Assembly (NCBI GenBank): GCA_965641885.1
Contig: OZ282574.1
Span: forward strand, 4,092,001 to 4,156,000
Reading direction: 5' to 3'
Length of the DNA: 64,000 nucleotides
DNA from: Pseudophaeobacter sp965641885
GTDB lineage: Bacteria > Pseudomonadota > Alphaproteobacteria > Rhodobacterales > Rhodobacteraceae
Shown: positions 61,481 to 64,000 of the stretch, one piece after another
Layout: each line of letters begins with the position of its first letter
Position numbering within the stretch: the stretch's first letter is position 1
The notes under the pieces: generated by a model
What the model was told of the DNA's origin: nothing
Database searches by the model: none
What the model saw: only the letters and a program-made list of their open reading frames with translations
Made by a program: the position numbers and the translations under genes

Positions 61481-64000
61481 ATGAGCGAGACCCAAATCGG
61501 CAAAGCCAAATTTGGCAAAGGCTGTCATCTGCATTTGATCGATGGCTCGGCCTTTATCTTTCGGGCCTATCACGCGCTGCCGCCGCTGACGCGGAAATCA
61601 GACGGGCTGCCGATTGGCGCAGTGGCCGGGTTCTGCAACATGCTGCACCGCTATGTCGAGGGCAACACCGGCCCCGATGCGCCGACCCATGCGGCCGTAA
61701 TCTTTGACCACCCCGGCAAAAACTTTCGCAACGACCTTTATGATCTCTATAAGGCCAATCGCCCCCCCACCCCTGAAGACCTGCGGCCGCAGTTTCCGCT
61801 GACCCGTGATGCCACCCGCGCCTTTAACATCGCCTGCAAAGAGGTCGACGGATTTGAGGCCGATGACATCATCGCAACCCTGGCGCATCAGGCGCGCGAT
61901 GCGGGCGGGCGCTGTACCATTATCTCGTCCGACAAGGACCTGATGCAGCTGGTCGGCGGCGGCGTTGAGATGCTGGACGCAATGAAGAACAAGCGCATCG
62001 ACAGCGAGGGCGTGCAGGAGAAATTTGGCGTTGGTCCCGACCGGGTGGTTGATGTGCAGGCGCTGGCGGGCGACTCTGTCGACAACGTGCCGGGAGCCCC
62101 CGGCATTGGCATCAAAACGGCTGCGCTGCTGATCAATGAATTTGGCGATCTCACAAGCCTGCTGGATCGGGCCGAAGAGATCAAACAGCCCAAACGCCGT
62201 CAGACTCTGATCGACAATCGTGCCCAGATCGAGATGTCGAAATCCCTGGTGCAGCTTGATTGTGACATGGCGCTGGAGTTCTCCCTCGAAGACCTCGAGG
62301 TGCAGGACCCTGACCCTGACACGCTGTTGGGCTTTCTGTCAGAGATGGAATTTCGCACCCTGACCAAGCGGATTTCCGAACAGCTGGGCGTAGAGGCCCC
62401 AAGCATGCCCGAGAGCGCAGCTGTCGGGACCACGGCCACTGCCGCGCCAGAAGCCGTGCCGTTTGATGCCACAAAATATGACTGCGTCCGGGATGCAGCA
62501 GCCCTGCAGGTCTGGATCGACCAGATCTATCAGCGCGGCTATGTGGCCGTGGATACCGAGACCACCGGGCTGGATTCCATGCTGGTTGATCTGGTTGGTG
62601 TCTCGCTTTGTGTTGAGCCGGGCGCAGCCTGCTATATTCCGCTGACCCATAAGGCCGGCAGCGATGATCTGTTTGGCGGTGAAGGTCTGGCCGAAGGCCA
62701 GATGCCGCTGGAAGACGCACTGGCGATGCTGAAACCGATGCTTGAGGACCCGGCGGTGCTCAAGATCGGGCAGAACATGAAATATGACGCCAAGATCCTG
62801 CACCGTTATGGCATCGCTGTCGCGCCGATTGATGACACCATGCTGATGTCCTACGCCCTGCACGCAGGTGAGCACAATCACGGCATGGACACCCTGTCAG
62901 AGCGTTATCTCGACCACAAACCGATCCCGATCAAGCCGCTGCTGGGTGCGGGAAAATCCGCCATCACCTTTGACCGGGTCCCCATCGGTGATGCGGTGCC
63001 CTATGCGGCGGAAGACGCCGATGTCACCCTGCGCCTGTGGCAGCATTTCAAGCCCGAGCTGCACAGGCAGCAGGTCACCACGGTTTATGAAACCCTAGAG
63101 CGCCCGCTGGTGCCTGTGCTGGCCGAGATGGAGCGCAACGGCATCAAGGTGGACCGCGACACATTGAGCCGGATGTCCAATGCCTTTGCGCAGAAGATGG
63201 CCGGGCTTGAGCATGAGATCCACGAACAGGCAGGTCAGCCGTTTAATGTCGGCTCTCCCAAACAGCTGGGCGAGATCCTGTTTGACAAGCTGGAGTTGCC
63301 GGGCGGCAAAAAGGGCAAAACCGGTGCCTATGCCACCGGTGCTGACATTCTTGAGGATCTGGCCACAGAGCACACGCTGCCCGGGTTGGTGCTGGACTGG
63401 CGCCAGCTGAGCAAGCTGAAATCCACCTATACGGATGCGCTGCAGGACCATATCAACCCAGAGACCGGTCGGGTGCATACCTCCTATATTCAGACCGGGG
63501 CGAACACCGGCCGGATGGCCTCGTCTGATCCCAACCTGCAAAACATCCCCGTGCGCTCGGAAGAAGGCCGCCGCATCCGCGAGGCCTTTGTGGCAGAGCC
63601 GGGCAATGTGCTGCTGAGCCTGGACTACAGCCAGATCGAGCTGCGCATTCTGGCGCATGTGGCCGGGATTGACGCGCTAAAGGCGGCCTTTGCCGAGGGG
63701 CAGGACATTCACGCCATGACGGCCTCGGAGATGTTCAACGTGCCGATGGAGGAGATGACGTCGGATATTCGCCGTCAGGCCAAGGCGATCAACTTTGGCG
63801 TGATCTACGGGATTTCCGGCTTTGGTCTGGCGCGCAATCTGCGCATTCCACGCGCCGAGGCTCAGGGCTTTATCGACCGGTATTTCGAGCGCTTCCCCGG
63901 CATCCGCACCTATATGGATCAGACGGTGGAATTCGCTAAGGAACACGGCTATGTGCAGACGCTGTTTGGCCGTAAGATCCACACGCCGGAGATTGCCGCC
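61481..64000 (+). CDS. polA: DNA polymerase I (3' end cut by window edge)
   Basis: The first 840 residues are present. The 5'-3' nuclease domain (1-about 290) shows LIDGSAFIFRAYHALPP, EVDGFEADDIIATLA, ISSDKDLMQLV and LAGDSVDNVPGAPGIG. The proofreading domain keeps the DEDD-type VAVDTETTGLDSM (about 354), so it should be active. The polymerase domain has motif A SLDYSQIELRI (about 713) and motif B RRQAKAINFGVIYGISGFG (about 765). Motif C and the end lie beyond the window. The enzyme fills gaps and removes primers in replication and repair. Confidence 0.95.
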   Translation, partial: MSETQIGKAKFGKGCHLHLIDGSAFIFRAYHALPPLTRKSDGLPIGAVAGFCNMLHRYVEGNTGPDAPTHAAVIFDHPGKNFRNDLYDLYKANRPPTPEDLRPQFPLTRDATRAFNIACKEVDGFEADDIIATLAHQARDAGGRCTIISSDKDLMQLVGGGVEMLDAMKNKRIDSEGVQEKFGVGPDRVVDVQALAGDSVDNVPGAPGIGIKTAALLINEFGDLTSLLDRAEEIKQPKRRQTLIDNRAQIEMSKSLVQLDCDMALEFSLEDLEVQDPDPDTLLGFLSEMEFRTLTKRISEQLGVEAPSMPESAAVGTTATAAPEAVPFDATKYDCVRDAAALQVWIDQIYQRGYVAVDTETTGLDSMLVDLVGVSLCVEPGAACYIPLTHKAGSDDLFGGEGLAEGQMPLEDALAMLKPMLEDPAVLKIGQNMKYDAKILHRYGIAVAPIDDTMLMSYALHAGEHNHGMDTLSERYLDHKPIPIKPLLGAGKSAITFDRVPIGDAVPYAAEDADVTLRLWQHFKPELHRQQVTTVYETLERPLVPVLAEMERNGIKVDRDTLSRMSNAFAQKMAGLEHEIHEQAGQPFNVGSPKQLGEILFDKLELPGGKKGKTGAYATGADILEDLATEHTLPGLVLDWRQLSKLKSTYTDALQDHINPETGRVHTSYIQTGANTGRMASSDPNLQNIPVRSEEGRRIREAFVAEPGNVLLSLDYSQIELRILAHVAGIDALKAAFAEGQDIHAMTASEMFNVPMEEMTSDIRRQAKAINFGVIYGISGFGLARNLRIPRAEAQGFIDRYFERFPGIRTYMDQTVEFAKEHGYVQTLFGRKIHTPEIAA

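Overview
The window looks like a chromosomal segment of a Roseobacter-group alphaproteobacterium (Rhodobacteraceae). The evidence is indirect: GC-rich coding sequence throughout, short spacers with frequent ATGA/GTGA overlaps, and several genes or gene orders that I associate with this family (gpmI-envC-ctpA, accD-folC, zapE, DUF2794, a DUF6478-like protein, a zinc-finger protein resembling the NDUFS6 subunit). There is no rRNA or tRNA gene, so the genus cannot be fixed. I see no integrase, transposase, phage gene or CRISPR array.

Layout. 1-4728: a Na/Pi-cotransporter fragment and a DeoR repressor on the minus strand, divergent from a sulfatase/phosphonate-monoester-hydrolase-type enzyme and a glycerate 2-kinase. 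4765-15956: a catabolic island for homoprotocatechuate (3,4-dihydroxyphenylacetate) with hpaR, hpaF, hpaE, a VOC-type hpaD, a group II aromatic amino acid decarboxylase and hpaI, followed by a complete branched-chain-type ABC importer. hpaG and hpaH are not in the window. 16230-28666: mixed housekeeping and conserved genes, including a mucoidy-inhibitor-like protein, asd, a beta-carbonic anhydrase, an M17 aminopeptidase with an NlpC/P60 hydrolase, ArsR and TetR regulators and a c'-type cytochrome. 29118-38985: an AEC transporter, an fghA-sthA-yaiI run, a DMT transporter-HAD-ornithine cyclodeaminase run, an MFS transporter, a possibly broken secreted-protein gene and zapE. 39221-45725: folC, accD, a CPBP membrane protease and a 1072-residue ABC-like protein. 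46180-56698: a lipoprotein, conserved alphaproteobacterial genes, ada with a PEP-mutase-like gene, rsgA, and ctpA-envC-gpmI. 56840-64000: a DUF922-type protein, a lone ABC ATPase, the zinc-finger gene, a LuxR/hydrolase fusion, a small membrane protein and most of polA.

Two genes stand out as possible undescribed systems. The first is a membrane protein (42507-45725) built like an ABC exporter, in which the Walker A, Q-loop, signature, Walker B glutamate and H-loop positions all appear lost. It also has a large insert with repeated Q-loop-like segments and a cyclic-nucleotide-binding domain at its C-terminus. It overlaps a CPBP protease gene by four bases, and a CRP-type palindrome lies upstream. 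The second (58927-60660) fuses a LuxR-type DNA-binding domain to an alpha/beta-hydrolase domain in which the nucleophile and histidine positions read Met and Gln, which suggests a ligand-sensing pseudo-enzyme.

Two repeat themes run through the spacers. One is a dispersed REP-like element of two hairpins separated by a CGGGCCCAACGGG-type core and ending in CGGGCGGGAGCCCC. It occurs at about five loci and twice as an inverted pair. The other is a set of short perfect or near-perfect tandem duplications (10-24 bp) at stop codons and in spacers, including a five-copy 15-bp array upstream of the lipoprotein.
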